Positions 38,131-50,500 of a stretch of DNA of 64,000 bases are shown here, in pieces; position 1 is the stretch's first letter, and every line of letters starts with the position of its first letter. Position numbers and translations under genes: made by a program. The stretch covers positions 5,769,071 through 5,833,070 of the forward strand of contig NC_084893.1 of assembly GCF_958979055.1 (NCBI RefSeq), in the 5' to 3' direction. Origin of the DNA: Alnus glutinosa (taxonomy: Eukaryota; Streptophyta; Magnoliopsida; Fagales; Betulaceae). Below the pieces are notes generated by a model. It was given only the letters and a program-made list of their open reading frames with translations, made no database searches and was not told where the DNA came from.

Positions 38131-40394
38131 TACTCTCCTAGATATATCACGGGTTTTGTAATATGACTGTTTAATTATAAAAAAAAAATTACAATGTGGG
38201 TTTTTCATTTTTCAGCTCTTTTTAATTTCATCACTTTGTTACGGGTTTTTGTTAAATCTTAACTGATGATGTTAAAATGATCAAAATACCTCCGTTTTTA
38301 AAATTTAAATACAAAAAGTGAAAATTTGCATTGACCCACAGCCAGATCGGCCCACATTGTGAGTCTGGTTTAAAAAAGAATAAGAAAAATAAATTTGTAT
38401 TTTTAAAAATTTTATAAGAAATATTTCACCTATCGGTCGTTTAAGTAAATGTAAAACCCTAACAATTAAAAGGGGATATAAATAGAACACTTGACATTGT
38501 AACTTTTAAATTTAGGTTGTTTATGTATTGTTTTGATTATATTAGAGTTGTTGTTGGGCTGCTTCATCCATCATTATATTTTTTGTTTGATGTTTTCTTT
38601 TTCTTCTCGTCTCTCATTGTACTTAATTAAAAAATAATTATTTTATTTATTATCAAATAATAATAACACCAACCACAAATTGACTAATTGCACATAATAA
38701 ATTAGAATTGGAAACATCACTTTTGTAAGGTCACGCCTAAGAGATTTGACGTGACACCTAGTGCGTGTAAGAAAAGAAACTTCACATTGACATTAAAACA
38801 AAAAAAAAAAAAAAAAAATTGATGTTTTCATTAACCCTAAAACATATTTGAGGATTTTCTTTTTCGACCATTTTTAATTGTCAAATTTATTCATCGAATT
38901 TTTCCCTATTTTTCTTGAGTCATGCTTTGTGTTTGGTGCTGAGTGAAATAAATGAACTTCTTTTTAGCCGTTTTTTATATTTTTATTTGAATGTAATATA
39001 AAAGTAGAAATTATTTTTGAATTTTTAAATATATTTTATATTTAAATTGTTTGTTAATATTTTTATTTTGAATAAAAAAAAAACAAAAAATTTAACATTT
39101 TCTCACTCTCAACATGTAAACTGATATTTTTTTAGAGCATATAATTTTTATATAAATCACATGCATTATTGAAAATAAATGTTATATTCAAAGGACAACT
39201 ATTAATTTAATAATAAAAAAAAAAAGCGAAAAAAAAAAAAGAAAAAAGAAAAAGAGAGAGAGAGAGAGAGAGAGAGGGGTATTTTGGAACATGTGTGTTT
39301 TGTGTTGTGAGGTTTAAATTTTTTTTTTTTTGAAAGGTTGTGAGGTTTAAATTAGGTGGGGGAAGTGGTGGTGGTGGTCGGTCCGAGGGTAATGAGTCGT
39401 TAGCTTTTAAGAAGAGGGAGAAAAAGCGGGAAAGAATCCAGGAAGAGATTGAGATGCTGGGACAAGGCACACAGTACGGAAACGTGAGGGACGGCTGGAG
39501 TGTTGCTGACTGTTCCTTCTTTGTTGCCGCCGAGTGGGGTCCACTTCCTCACTGCGTCTGGGTCCCACTTTCTCCCTTTGTTTCTCGCTCCAGTTTTTGC
39601 CCGCTGCGTCTGCGAGGACGAAAGTCACGGACGGACTCACTCACGCGAGTCACGCTTACTAAAACAAAAGAAAATATCTTCTTCTTTTTTTTATATATAT
39701 AATTCTTAAATATATTGAAATTGTATGAAAGTTTTTTAAATCTTAATTATTTATTATTTTTTTAATCTTAAGGAGGTAATAAATACTGAATTAATAAAAA
39801 TAATAAAAAACATTATTGATACCATAAAATTGTAACTATTTAATTGAATAATACTAAAAATTACTTTTTTTTTTGTTTTATTTATATTTTATTAGATTAA
39901 CGTGACCCTGTTCATTAAACGGTCTTCTGCGACCTTTCGGCCGGTGGTTTGATTTATTGAAAATAAAAATGATTCGCTGGACAATTAAAATAAAGGGTAA
40001 GAAGAAAAACATTAATATAGTAATTTAAATTAATTAATCTCCTTCTTTTTCTTTTTTTGTGAATTTAATACTTGTCCCGCCGCTACATACGTGGAAGATA
40101 TTAAATATTGTTACGTGGGTTGGGTGCACATGTCCAGGTGCTCGGGAAGGGTGAACCAAGTGGCTCGTGGGATGACTTTCCTCAAGTTGCACCCGAATCA
40201 GAATCCCATCCACAAAAGATGGAAATAAAGAATGGTAACGATTGTAATAATGAAGCTGGTTGATTCTGACTCAACACACACGCACCTCCTTTGGTGGGTT
40301 TTGGACCAAAAGCCGCCGCGTGCGCATCTGGACGGTGGACTTAGATCTGCTGCAATAAGCTGTCCACATTGGGGATCGATCAGATCTTCTTGAA
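38131..40394. other. intergenic AT-rich DNA with small repeats
   Basis: No gene recognised. Contains a (GA)n tract near 39253-39277, a 17-bp direct repeat around a T tract (39304-39353), and a less AT-rich island at 39350-39660 that could be an old promoter or gene remnant but has no recognisable product. Confidence 0.3.
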
Positions 40395-41116
40395 AATTAT
40401 GTCATTTTTTTTTTTTTTTTTTAAAGTAGAAATCATTAAAACAAGGCAAAAAAAAAAAAAAAAAAACAGCAGCAGGCAAAAGCCCAAATCAAAGAAAGAA
40501 AGGTAAATCTTTGCCACTACAAATGGGAAAAGAGGGAATTGGAGAAAAATAAGTGAGAATATATTCAGAGTGAACATTAGCTGCAGTCCAATAAGTTGCA
40601 TGATGGGCGCAGAAGTTTACATTTTTGTGAACTTTCTTAGCTTTTCAAATCGAAGATGACGGGATTATTGAAACTGAGTCAGCAATTAAATCTGCAATTT
40701 TCTAGTCAAAGATCTGTGAGGGGTTTTGTAAAGCTAAGATTACTGTAATAGAATCACATTCCAAGTAAAAATCTCTAAGGTTGAGAGAGACTGCCAAGGA
40801 GGCTGCAAGTCTATCAGCAAGGGCTTCACCATAAACTGGATCACATAGAGGGTTAATATGAAATAAAGCCTTAACAATACGTCCATGGGAGTTACGGCAA
40901 ATCGCTGCTTGAGCATAAAAATATCCCCTAATTGCTGTATCAAAATTTATTTTGTAAGAACCTTCAAGAGGATGATTCCACTTCTCTGAAACATAGCCAA
41001 AAACAAGAGAAGAAATGGAGCGACAGGCTACAAAATGCTCCAACGAGAGCTTTGTTATAGAACTAACAAATACCAAAATATCAGGAATAACACCATCATG
41101 GAATTATGTCATTTTT
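40395..41116 (-). mobile_element. 5'-truncated LINE with RNase H domain and 15-bp target duplication
   Basis: The sequence aattatgtcattttt occurs at 40395-40409 and 41102-41116. Between them lies a minus-strand insert whose 3' end is a poly(A) (T run at about 40404-40422). The minus frame 40702-41076 encodes an RNase H-like domain: KINFDTAIRGYF with the first Asp, YGEALADRLAASLAV with Glu, and LECDSITVILAL with Asp. It is a dead fragment: all of the endonuclease and reverse transcriptase is missing. Confidence 0.85.
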
Positions 41117-41874
41117 GGGTATCAAAATGTTTGGAAAAAGTTATATATAAAAAATGTAGCATGTTACAGTTGAGAATTGAGTATATTTTCATCGGGTTAT
41201 TTTTGCTCTCTGTGTTTAAAAAGGGTTTAAGTAAAAAATAGTTTTTTAGTTTTCTGAAGAAAAAAAAAAGTCTTGCAAAAGTGAAAAATAAGCCTTTTGG
41301 GAGGAAAATATTTTTTGGTTGTCTTAATAATATACCACATGTTTAATACGTGGCATTTTTTCAACGTTTCAATACCTAGAAACGTTCTAAATTGTAGAGG
41401 ATCATGATCCCTATATTGGAGGGTTTACTAGAGCTCATTTGTTCGGATAGGTGTTGGTAACTGGTAAGGGTGTACATGCATATGTGAATGCAGTTATTTG
41501 TAATATTTGCAGTCGCATATGCAAAATGCAGCTATCACTTTTATTTATTCTCATCCACACCATGTTTTCATTAACTTCATCCGTGCGGTTATTGCAGTTA
41601 TTAAATACGCTATCTATATACTAAGTAATGAGCCTATTTAGTCTTTTTGGTCTTCTTTGGGTCTATATTAGGGCATGTTTTAAATGATTTAAAAAATAAT
41701 CGATGCCGATTTTTAGTGCTTTGGGCTTGTTTTAATTTTGTTAAGCCTTAAATTTTTTGAAAATATATTAATTTCACATTACTTTTGTCCTTTTAACAAA
41801 GTATTACATAAGAAATCAACACATCCAACCAAACCAAACAAAACCAATGTAAACACAATCTATACATAATCTAA

Positions 41875-42106
41875 TGGGAAAATTACAATTTAGCTTCTCA
41901 AGCTATTAACCATTTTGCAAATAGCTTCACAAACTGTCAATACTTAGACCCTGGCCCTCCAAACTACCAAAACGTTTAAAAAATGCTCATTTTGTCAAAA
42001 TATGCCTATAATTTGGTAGTTTTGAGGGTCAGAATTTAAGCGTTGGTAGTTTATGGGCTACTTACAAAACTGCTAGCAGTTTGAAGGGCTAAACTGTAAT
42101 TTTTTT
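41875..42106. mobile_element. MITE with 8-bp target duplication (hAT-like size)
   Basis: Flanked by taatctaa at 41867-41874 and 42107-42114. The ends AAAATTACAATTTAGC and GCTAAACTGTAATTTT are inverted, and the interior folds back (ccctccaaactaccaaaa opposite ttttggtagttttgaggg-like sequence). Non-coding, 232 bp. Confidence 0.7.
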
Positions 42107-42149
42107 TAATCTAAAACAATGTTGTTTTAATATTAAACATCAAAATGAT

Positions 42150-42150
42150 G

Positions 42151-42186
<36 letters not shown>

Positions 42187-42321
42187 TAATGATTCATTAC
42201 CATCTTTTTATACAACTTTTCACTACTTTGTCTATGTGGAAAAGTGGTCCCCTACTACTTTTTTAATATTAAAAATAAAATAAGACAGGACCACCTTACT
42301 TATATAGCAAAGTGGTAAAAA

Positions 42322-42352
<31 letters not shown>
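42150..42352. repeat. fold-back element between (TA)n and (GA)n microsatellites
   Basis: After a (TA)n run (about 42152-42182), 42205-42270 and 42270-42325 form imperfect inverted copies (aagtggtcccc opposite ggaccacctt). A (TA)n(GA)n run follows. Probably a small MITE. Confidence 0.4.
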
Positions 42353-43323
42353 CGCGATAACGGATAGCAGAGTCTTGTCGAGAGCTGCCCGAACAAAATA
42401 GGACCCATCAGACTTGCTGTCATGAACTGTACGTCCGTATAATATCTTGTATATACTAGCCCCACGTACTCGATGAACTTTAATCATCAGCATTCATTTC
42501 ATGCCCATGTGGAAGAAAAACCAAAGTAAACAAATCAGGAATCAAAGCTAATCTTTCAAATTAGTTTCAATGCACCTCCAGCAGGATAGAATTAGTTTCA
42601 AATTCGTTTTTTTTTTATTATTTATTATTATTATTATTTTATTATTTTTGAAACGCAGTTAAGTAGTCCTACTCACTTGGGCTGAAATTCGAAGGCGATC
42701 TCTTGCTAAGAGGGCCGGAAATTGGATGGGCCACTCATGGGCTTGAGGTGGAAAGTCTTAAATAAACTCTTCCTCGAAGCCCAATCTAAATCAGCTTCAA
42801 GTCGGGCCCGTTGGTTAGTTGGTTTTTTCTCTCTCTTCTTTTTTTTTTTTTTTTCCTTATATATATAATTATTTGATTCGGCTTTACATGCATCGGATAA
42901 GTATTTGACTATGTTATACCTCGGAGGTGAGTCAAAGAGAATTAGGAAATTGAGGCAATCTCCTCACACGTTCACATAATAATATTAAATAGTGAAAAAA
43001 AAATTAAGTAACAAAATTTGTCAATAAATTTAATTATTTAGTGACTGACATTCTGAATGTCACATGAATTGTTATGTCAATTTATAAATAACCTAATAAA
43101 AGCTATATTATTTCAAACGAGAAATACTAGAACTCCTTTTAATGTCCTTCTAGAGTTCTTCTATGCTGACATAACACATTATTTTTAATAAAGAAAAACT
43201 ATAACTTGATTTATCTCTTCTGTTTTTATTTAAAAATACAGTGTGTCATATCAGTATAAAAGAGCCCAAAAATGACATTAGAATAAGCTTTAGAATTCCT
43301 CGTTTCAAATAGCATTCATAAAT

Positions 43324-43481
43324 GAGAAATGATCCCTACACTCATTTCTCACAACAGCCCCACAACAAGCTGACGTGGCTGATAATATTTTATTCTTTTT
43401 GTACAAAAATAATAAAATATTACCAGCCACACCAGCTTGTTGTGGGACTGTTGTAAAAAATTAGTGTAGATATCATTTCTC
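43324..43481. mobile_element. Mutator-type MITE with 9-bp target duplication
   Basis: The 9-bp direct repeat ttcataaat flanks it at 43315-43323 and 43482-43490. The 158-bp element is almost entirely a fold-back: gagaaatgat at the left end pairs with atcatttctc at the right, and ccacaacaagctg pairs with cagcttgttgtgg. Non-coding. Confidence 0.85.
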
Positions 43482-44322
43482 TTCATAAATATGTTGTGCA
43501 AATAGACCCACTAGACATGTTTATTGATTCTTATTAACCATTATGATACTATTTATTAAAAAGATAAAATACATAGAATCTTTAAGTTAAATTTTAATAT
43601 AACATCCTAAAATACTATTTTAATTAAATTTTGAATATATAAATTTATATCAAACACGATTACGGAAATCGATCATTTATTATTATTGTATATACAAATT
43701 TTATTTTATTTTAGTTGAAAAAAGTCAACACGTGATAATTAACGATTTCATCTTCTAATACATGGTGGAGAGTAGAGACATAAGCTACATCGGGTACACT
43801 TAAATTTATTTAGAGTATTAGTTAAATGAATTGTTTCAAAATCGACCCTAATTGAATTACCCCGTTATAACGAAATTAATTTGATTGATACATAGACTTA
43901 TCAATTCAACATAGATATAAGATATTTCGTATAATAATTAATAAAATGATTTATTTTACTTGTTCCCGAACTAAATTTTTAGGAAAAAAAATAAAAATCA
44001 ATAACTTGTTGATCCTTATCCTTGTTGCCAGATTTTCAGAATATATATTTAAAAAAAAAAACAATAAATGAATGAATCAATGAATGAAAGCGGAAGAAAT
44101 CAAGTTTAATTCTCCTTTCTGGTCCGGCGGACTAGTCACTCTCTAAAAGGTCCTATACCTCGTATTATTTTTATTCTACTTCTACCGAATTTAGTTTATT
44201 ATTTTATTTATTTATTAATCTTTCATTTGAATATTCGAATATATAATATAAATATTGTTTTATTTATTATATATTTTAATTTTTTAGATAACTAATAATT
44301 TAATATAATATCAAAATAATTA

Positions 44323-44532
44323 GGGGAAAAGACACTTTGCCCTCCTGATTTATCCACGTTGTGGCAATATACCCCCCAATGTACAAAAATTTAGATATGA
44401 CCCTCCCGAACTTGTCAGCGCGTGGCAAAAAATACAATACGTCAATTCGCCCGTCTGTTTGGACGGAAAGTCGGTTACGTGCAACGCACATGACCCTTTA
44501 ATGCATTTATCCTTCCAAAAATACCCCCATCC
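44323..44532 (+). repeat. left terminal inverted repeat of the Pack-MULE
   Basis: Inverted copy of 46187-46401, including the shared palindromic stretch around gtctgtttggacggaaagtc. Small indels separate the two arms. Confidence 0.85.
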
Positions 44533-45573
44533 CATCAGCTCTTAAAAGAAACGGTGTGTTTTGATTTTAAAACAACGTCCAACAAAGACCACACTCGCAT
44601 GGCACTTTCACAAAAATGCTTTGGATAAAGCTCCATCAATGGCTTCCTCACTCCGTCAATGCTTTGGGTGAAGATTTTCGACCCAGTTGCTTTGCTTCCT
44701 TGTTCGAGAAAGCCACGGATTCTATTGGTTCATTGCAGAACCGTTCGAAACACGCATTTAAACTTCCTAACCTCATCGTCCCTGTTAAAGAAAACTTTCA
44801 CGCCTTCACCATAAACCCGAACCAAGACCTTGCTGACAACCATTTTTTTTTCTCTTTTGTTAAACCTCCTCAATCATTGCACCACTTAATCGAATCACAC
44901 ACAAGCCCCCATATCATCGATCACGTCAGCCATTGATCCAAGCACTTTCTTTAGTTCCTCAGGAAGACAGCCTTTGACAAACCCATTTGTCTTTCTAACC
45001 ATGGTGCTTCAATACTATGAGCGAATTGTAACAATGTTCAGCCTAGCTATGACACAAACAGAGAAGATTATCATTTTTAAGGTTGTACAAACAGAAAATA
45101 AGTAGCCATGCAACCCATGGTTTTGTTTGCTGGATCCGTTGTTTTGTTTGCATGGTTTTCATGTGCCCACGTAGCATAATACCAAGATCTTTGATTGTAT
45201 GATCTGTGCCTATTCCATCTGTACAAGCTTTCATTGCTGCAGCTGCACGTGTAGCCTTGATTATTTTAGTTTCCTTATCTATAGATTGCAGCTTGAGGAG
45301 CAATGCTAAGATCAATGACAACTTATTCCTCAAGTGTAGTAGCTCTTGATGAATCTGTTGCTCTAGGAAAACTTACCTTGAAATAAAAAAAACATTATCC
45401 ACGTCCTCTGTTTCATGTTAAAAAAAAAAGCATGACAGATTGCTGTTGTGTATAGTCTGGTTTGCAGCATTGTTTGTATTTTGACTATGTAGATCATGTT
45501 GCTGCTCAAAATTAATATTTTCAAGGTTTGACTGATAAAATATATTCACTCGGAATGAGAGGTCCTGTTGTAT

Positions 45574-45813
45574 ATTAGAATGTCCGAGGGTATGCCTTTC
45601 TTCAGCATACTCATTCCCAAAGCCACTGGGATGAGATCTTTTCAAGGAAATGTCCAATTGCGGCAAAGAATTGAACTCGCCTATGCCTTCACTACTGCCG
45701 TTTGGATAGTTACGAAATGCTCCAATCAAGTCAATGGCTTCTCTAAAAGAGTTGACAAGGGCATAATTATTGTCACAATCCTCATTGCCAAGAGTAATTG
45801 TGATATATATCAT
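45574..45813 (-). pseudogene. captured fragment resembling a pseudo-response regulator (PRR) gene
   Basis: The minus frame includes SFREAIDLIGAFRNYPNG and PQLDISLKRSHPSGFGNEYA followed by EERHTLGHSN. This pattern is typical of the region between the receiver and CCT domains of the clock PRR5/PRR7/PRR9 proteins. About 80 residues are aligned; both the receiver and CCT domains are absent. It cannot be functional as a PRR. Confidence 0.7.
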
Positions 45814-45925
45814 CCTTGGAGGTGTCCACCACTGACTTAGACATGTTCAAATGTTAGATGCATCCCACGGGACAAAAAGATTAGAGATATTTACCCCCAG
45901 CTTCACTCTCATGCACAAGCAATTT

Positions 45926-46122
45926 CTGCCACTTCCACGTGTTTGGATTCTTCATGCTGGTGAGGGCGGTGGCAATGGGCGAGACACTAGTGTACATTGA
46001 TGGAAAGGTTCGACTTCGAGGGTATGCTGAGGGCCATAGAGAAGTATCCAGTCTCTTACATGCCAATATCGTCACCGCTCGTCGTGCCGTTCACCAAGTC
46101 CGAGCTCATCAAGAAGTACGAC
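45926..46122 (+). pseudogene. captured fragment resembling a 4-coumarate:CoA ligase-like gene
   Basis: The + strand reads FHVFGFFMLVRAVAMGETLV, then after a one-base shift ERFDFEGMLRAIEKYPVSYM and PLVVPFTKSELIKKYD. This matches the middle of plant 4CL-like acyl-CoA synthetases of the adenylate-forming family. A frameshift at about 45999 and a likely deletion at about 45932 break it. Only about 65 residues are present. Confidence 0.75.
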
Positions 46123-46186
46123 AGATAATCTCACTGTTATTTGTCAACACGTGTCTTTTTTTCCATACATGTGCAAATATAAAGGT

Positions 46187-46401
46187 CGAAGGGGTGGGGG
46201 CAATTTTGGAAGAAAAAATACATTAAAAGGTCACGTGCAACTCACCTGATCGACTTTCCGTCCAAACAGACAGGCGAATAGAAGGATTTTATTTTTTGCC
46301 ACACGTTGACAAGTTCGGAGAGGTCAAATCTAAATTTTTATACATTGGGAGGTATATTACCACAACGTGGATAAATCAGGAAGGCAAAGTGTCTTTTCCC
46401 C
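46187..46401 (-). repeat. right terminal inverted repeat of the Pack-MULE
   Basis: Inverted partner of 44323-44532, ending GGCAAAGTGTCTTTTCCCC. Confidence 0.85.
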
Positions 46402-46410
46402 AAATAATTA

Positions 46411-47549
46411 TTGTGAAAAGAATAAAACATTAATTAATTATTAACATAAACTTTTAAGATAATTGATAATTACGCTCGATCCCACGTTCGCAGGAGTTCT
46501 ATCCCAATGCTTGAGGTCAAAAGATTACGTTTTGTTTGTTAATGTATGATTGAGGGAATTTTTTTTTTAAATTTTCTAATGTAACATGAAAGTGAAAATT
46601 GTTTTTTTTTTTTTTTTTTTGGTATGAATATTTTTTGTTTATGTCGCTTGTTAGTGATTTTGTTTTGATAAAAGAAAACAAAAGACATGACAAAAAAGAA
46701 AAAAAGAAAAAAATTAACCAACGGAGCTAGTGCTACAATCGAACAAAGTATTAAATGTTTGAGCTCAATTTGTTTAATTTTTTTTTTTTTTTTTTTAACA
46801 AAAGTCGAGCTCAATATTATCATCAAACTATTTTGTTCAAACTATGTTCATTTATTTTTCGAATGAACTCGAGCATATTCATGAGCTACTCAATTAACTT
46901 ATTTATTGTATATAAAAGTAAATAACGTGACTGTTTAATATTTTTTTCGTAATTCTATACTAACTATTATTATTAATTTTTTTTCATAAATCCGTATAGA
47001 ATCATCTTCTTCTTCTTTTTTTATTTTTCGTAAATCCATACTTATGCAAGTAAAGCCAAATTTATAGGAGTTTTAAAAATTTATTCAAGTTATATTTATT
47101 TAATAAATAAACCGATTTTTGAACCGAAAAAGCCCATCTTATGGAGTTCTGGCCCTTTCCAGGAAATAAAATATCACTTAAAAAAGAAAAAGAAAAAGAA
47201 AAAAGATCAATCAAAAATCTCGGCCTAGCCTATACGCGAAACGTGTATCCCTACCTTCCATAAGCATCAGAAAATTGATCCAAAATAAATATCTAATTGC
47301 TGTGGCTCAGAGACGTACACCAACCCCCACTAGGTTCCGAGACGGACCTTGCTTTCGACAAAAGAAAGGTTCTGTCACCGTCACCGTCACTGGTACTGAC
47401 TGCAGTGATTTCACTTTAAAAAATGGAGATATGTCCCGTTTAATATGCCACCGTCGTCGTTTCACGCTTCGAATCAAAGCCAGACCACTTGACGCCAAAT
47501 TTTTGCGAGCCGAGGAGAGAAAGCGAGGGCGAATTTTATTCTAACGGAA
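46411..47549. other. intergenic upstream of the ApaG gene
   Basis: T and A homopolymers at 46600-46620 and 46780-46797, and an old dispersed repeat (gagctcaat / tcgagc words at 46745-46920) also present at 63825-64000. The last 250 bases are less AT-rich with repeated accgtc units and would hold the promoter of the downstream gene. Confidence 0.35.
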
Positions 47550-50500
47550 ATGCATTCTTTAAGCATGAAGGTTTTGACGGATTTCAATACGGGGAATACG
47601 AGGCGGTTGCCGGGCCGGGGAAGCTCCGGGTTCGTTGAGCTCGAGGAGTGCACGAGGAGGCAATGGCTAAATTGCAGAGATTCCGCGAGGAATTGTAGGA
47701 TTGTAGCGTGTGCTTCGCAGCGAAACGGTAATGGCGGCGGAGCGGGTCCGAGCTCTAGCTCGAGTCCGAGTTCGAGTTCGTTCTTGTCTCGGAGCCAAAC
47801 CTACGCTCTGTTAAAGCAGCAAATGGAGGTCGCCGCCAAATCGGAGGTGACGCACTCTCTCTCTCGTAGAAAAATTTATTGATTTTGTTTGTTTTCTCAG
47901 CAACCAAACTGAGGATGACCGTTTGAGGCTCTTTTATATGCTCGAATTTAGTTTTCTTGTTCCCTTCTCTTTTTTCTAGTTAGGTGTCTCCTCTTGTATA
48001 CTCCGGTGAACTTAAGGAGCCTTAAGCTTATGGGAAATGATGAATTTAAGAATTTAACCTTTGCTTTAACACGTTGCGATGAATGTTATTGATAATTGCC
48101 CTTACAAGTTTTTGTTTTGATATACAGGATTACAAAGAAGCTGCAAGGATACGTGATTCGTTGAAATTATTCGAAGAAGAAGAGCCGGTTTTGCGGTTGC
48201 GAAGATTGATTAAGGAGGCAGTTGCTAATGAGAGGTTTGAGGTAAAGCGATTTTCTCCATGTGTTTGATTTCCCTAAGCTTTTGAATTTCTAAGTCTCTT
48301 TTTATAATCTCAATCTGAATGCATTGAACTGGAATGTTGGTATTATTCTATTGAATGCAGCCATTTGGTTTGGTTCATAATGGGCAACTTTATATCTAGT
48401 GAATGTTTAGTCCTTAGTAACCATGCTCTCATGCTATTTTTATCTCCCAATATTCCAATTAACAATGTTTTAGGTTCAAGCTTTGCATGACCTTCAAGAG
48501 TTGCAAATTAGCATCTCCTAAAGCCTTCTTAAATCATGCGAATTCTATCTCTTACACTATATAGGTTGGCAAAGTAGAGTATTACTGCAATTCTTGAATT
48601 TGCAATCAGAAAGGAATTAGGTGTATATGAATGGTTCATTATTCACCCTACTTGCTCATTTTGATAACCTAATATCTGCCCATAACAATGTCCGAATCCG
48701 GTTTGATCCTCAATTGAATATGGACAAGTCTAAGGTATTGATGTTTTTTTTTTTCACGCTCTGACTTTTAGCATTTGTTTCTAAATACGATGCACATTTG
48801 TCTTAAGCTCTTCTGTCTACTAACTTTCCAGTGATTGGGGACTTCTTTGTTGCAGGATGCAGCTAAATATCGTGATGAATTGAAGGAAATTGCACCGCAC
48901 TATCTCTTAACATGTTCAAGTGATGCAACGACCTTTGTATGTTTTTTTTTTTAGTAAAAAAAAAAAAAACTCACTTTTATAAGTTAATTTTTCAAATCTT
49001 CATTTCTACTTATGTTGTTTTCATGCATTGGTCTTTTCCTTAGTCCATTTATTTATTTTTTAAGAAGGTTAATTTTGTAACCAGAAATCATTGAAAATTT
49101 TCAAGCCCTCATCCATTTTGGTTTTGTAAGAGGATGATATGTGCCTTTTGATGCTAGCAGAAAAAAGAAAAATAATAGTTTTTGCCATTTGGACACTAAA
49201 ATGTTCCTTGATTATCTTTCTTATTGGTGTAGTATAGGCAAATACAACAAAATTGAAAACAAATAACCCTTTTATTATTATTATTATTATTCCAGGGGAT
49301 CAGGGTTCAAGTCAGGAGTGTTTACATAGAGGGCCGAAGTCAACCTTCAAAGGGTCTGTGCTTCTTCGCATATAGAATAAGAATTACCAATAATTCAGAC
49401 CGCCCTGTTCAACTTCTCAGAAGACATTGGATTATTACTGATGCCAACGGAAAAGTTGAGAATGTCTGGTTGGTATTTTTTTTTATTTTTTTATTTTTTA
49501 TGGTTCTTTTGATGAATGAGTAACTTTTATAACAAACAACCAGTTCTCTTTACAAAAGTACTTCAGCAAAACAGCTGAAACCACTCTACTTTGAAACAAG
49601 TTTCAAAGTCTCACTATTTTTTATCATTCTACTAGTGAAATATACAATACCAGTCCCTTCTATCTATTACAAAAACTTCATAAACCATACCTACACCAAA
49701 ATCCCCTTATCAGTTCTCCATTTACAGCATATTCTCTCATTCCCCTCAGTTCTAGATTTTCCTTTCCCCAAGATCCGAGCTCTAACTTCCCATTTTATTT
49801 TCTGCAGAATTTTCTCATCCGTCTTGGGTTGGCTGCCATGCTTAAGTCCATTTCTGATCCACCATATATTGTACACAGTATGACCAAAAGCTAGCCTGCA
49901 GACTTTTGCTTTCAAATCCTTTTTCCTCCATTGCTGCAAACCTTCTAAATCACATCTTCCCAACTCGTTGGTGGATTCTTCATATCACATATGTTCATAA
50001 TACCTTTCCAAATCCTCATGCTATAGCTACAATGAAAAAACTGATGATCCCGATCCTCTATTCCATATCTGCAGAAGACATAATGGACTTCTCCTTTATA
50101 ACCCCATCTCAAAAGTTTGTCCCTTGTTGTCAATGCATCTTTCATAGCCAACCACAATATAAAGGCTTGCTTTGGAATGGCTAAAGAAAACGAGATCAAC
50201 TTCCACCATTCCACTTGCATCTGCCTCTCTCTCAGTGCCTCCCATGTTTCTGAGCTTGAGTATTTTCTTAATTTTGAAATCACCCATTTCGGCACATCTT
50301 TCCCCCCCTATTTCCACCAAAGAGAGCCTACTCTGTATTTCGACAAGTTCATTAGATCGAGTTGGCCTCCAATTCCAATTCCTTTCTCTAAGGACAGTAG
50401 ATAATCTAGCTTCCACTTTGCTTTGTGTATCATATACCACTCGATGGCCATACTTTTCATAGAGCACCCCATCTTAATACCACCAATTAACCCATAAGTG

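Larger units (their letters stand above)
44323..46401. mobile_element. Pack-MULE: Mutator-like element carrying gene fragments
   Basis: Terminal inverted repeats of about 210 bp (44323-44532 and 46187-46401) start GGGGAAAAGACACTTTGCC and end in the complement. The 9-bp duplication aaataatta lies directly outside at 44314-44322 and 46402-46410. The 1.65-kb interior has no transposase; it holds sequence resembling two unrelated plant genes in opposite orientation plus unidentified stretches. This is the definition of a Pack-MULE. Confidence 0.88.

Noticed and set aside
39340..39702. open frames over a less AT-rich island
   Set aside because: Overlapping frames on both strands, no domain, no splice-consistent extension.
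44616..44936. 106-residue open frame inside the Pack-MULE
   Set aside because: No recognisable family; may be captured sequence but cannot be called a gene.
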